Assembly: GCF_001591165.1 (NCBI RefSeq)
Contig: NZ_BCUG01000004.1
Coordinates: 62,001-126,000, forward strand
DNA length: 64,000 bases
Reading direction: 5' to 3'
DNA from: Thauera butanivorans NBRC 103042
Lineage (GTDB): Bacteria; Pseudomonadota; Gammaproteobacteria; Burkholderiales; Rhodocyclaceae
Numbering within the stretch: the stretch's first letter is position 1; each line of letters starts with the position of its first letter. Below the pieces are notes generated by a model that did not search any database, was not told the origin of the DNA, and was given only the letters and a program-made list of their open reading frames with translations. Below are positions 63,544 through 64,000 of this stretch, in pieces. The translations under genes were made by a program, and so were the position numbers.

Positions 63544-64000
63544 ATGGTCCGCATCATCGATCGACGCTTCGACAGCAAGAACAAGAGCGCGGTCAACCGC
63601 CAGCGCTTCATGCGTCGCTTCAAGCAGCAGATCCGCAAGGCGGTGTCCGGCGCGATCGAGGGCCGCTCGATCCGCGACCTGGAGAACGGCGAGGAAGTCG
63701 CCATTCCCGCGCGCGATCTGTCCGAACCTTCGCTGCATCACGGCCGGGGCGGCACCTGGGAACAGGTCTTCTCCGGCAACGACCAGTTCAGCGCCGGCGA
63801 CCTCATCAACCGTCCGCTCGGCGGCGGCGCGGGCGGCTCCGGCCAGGGCAAGGCGAGCAACGAAGGCGAGCACGAGGACGATTTCGTCTTCCAGCTCTCG
63901 CGCGAGGAATTCCTCGATCTGTTCTTCGAGGATCTCGAACTGCCGCGCCTGGTCCGCACCCAGCTGGCCAAGGTCACCGAATACAAGACCCAGCGCGCCG
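63544..64000 (+). CDS. yeaH: YeaH/YhbH family (DUF444) protein, N-terminal part
   Basis: Starts with ATG 63544 behind GAGGAGG and runs off the right edge. The visible 152 residues match the family start: VRIIDRRFDSKNKSAVNRQRFMRRFKQQIRKAVSGAI, then DLSEPSLHHGRGG, a Gly-rich linker (GGGAGGSGQGKAS) and DFVFQLSREEFLDLFFEDLELP. It is the usual partner of PrkA; a spoVR-like gene commonly follows, beyond the window. Confidence 0.93.
   Translation, partial: MVRIIDRRFDSKNKSAVNRQRFMRRFKQQIRKAVSGAIEGRSIRDLENGEEVAIPARDLSEPSLHHGRGGTWEQVFSGNDQFSAGDLINRPLGGGAGGSGQGKASNEGEHEDDFVFQLSREEFLDLFFEDLELPRLVRTQLAKVTEYKTQRA

Overview
The window looks like a chromosomal segment of a high-GC betaproteobacterium of the Thauera/Azoarcus/Aromatoleum kind (Rhodocyclales). 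The reasons are the strong G/C bias at third codon positions, a sigma-54/DmpR-type multicomponent phenol hydroxylase with a catechol meta-cleavage pathway, the tig-clpP-clpX-lon-hupB-tRNA-Val order, and a lexA-imuA-imuB cassette. The genus is an inference from gene content; no rRNA is present to confirm it.

Layout. 1-4776 (+): valine catabolism from isobutyryl-CoA onward (partial mmsA, acyl-CoA dehydrogenase, enoyl-CoA hydratase, 3-hydroxyisobutyryl-CoA hydrolase, mmsB). 4954-8938 (+): a FecI/FecR/TonB-receptor iron-uptake module whose receptor carries a one-base frameshift, followed by about 300 bp of gene remnants. 9239-9786 (-): a ParDE toxin-antitoxin pair. 9835-13181: divergent metR/metE. 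13325-15387: a LysR regulator beside azlCD. 15555-19490 (+): a zinc alcohol dehydrogenase, then LexA-controlled lexA-imuA-imuB without dnaE2. 19574-26116: a membrane protein, a MATE exporter, a ferric-reductase-like flavoprotein, an M61 peptidase and trmA.

26392-42572 (-) is the catabolic core. A DmpR/MopR-like activator with all phenol-pocket and zinc residues conserved sits upstream of a sigma-54 promoter that drives catechol 2,3-dioxygenase and the six phenol hydroxylase genes (order B-K-L-M-N-O-P). A chrA gene on the opposite strand separates this from the lower operon (C-E-H-I-F-G, an SDR, a two-domain tautomerase, ferredoxin Q). The hydrolase gene dmpD is absent, so only the dehydrogenase/4-oxalocrotonate branch is encoded here.

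42770-51633 holds a five-gene operon (DUF1302 outer-membrane protein, DUF1329 protein, YCF48-like beta-propeller protein, RND/MMPL transporter, universal-stress/hemerythrin fusion) read away from a CatM/BenM-like LysR gene. The most interesting signal in the window is a 52-bp operator-like block, including a perfect ATAC-N7-GTAT site. It occurs both in the LysR/DUF1302 intergenic region and, 17 kb away, upstream of the lower meta-cleavage operon, with the same orientation and identical internal spacing. This points to one LysR regulon joining aromatic ring-fission metabolism with an envelope transport system of unknown substrate.

51701-55175: two identical tRNA-Val(CAC) genes, a PAP2 phosphatase, a Sir2-like deacetylase, a FitAB toxin-antitoxin pair in an A/T-richer patch, and tRNA-Val(TAC) with signs of an old tRNA-targeted integration. 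54903-61181 (-): hupB, lon, clpX, clpP and tig, the protein-quality-control cluster. 61553-64000 (+): prkA and the start of yeaH.
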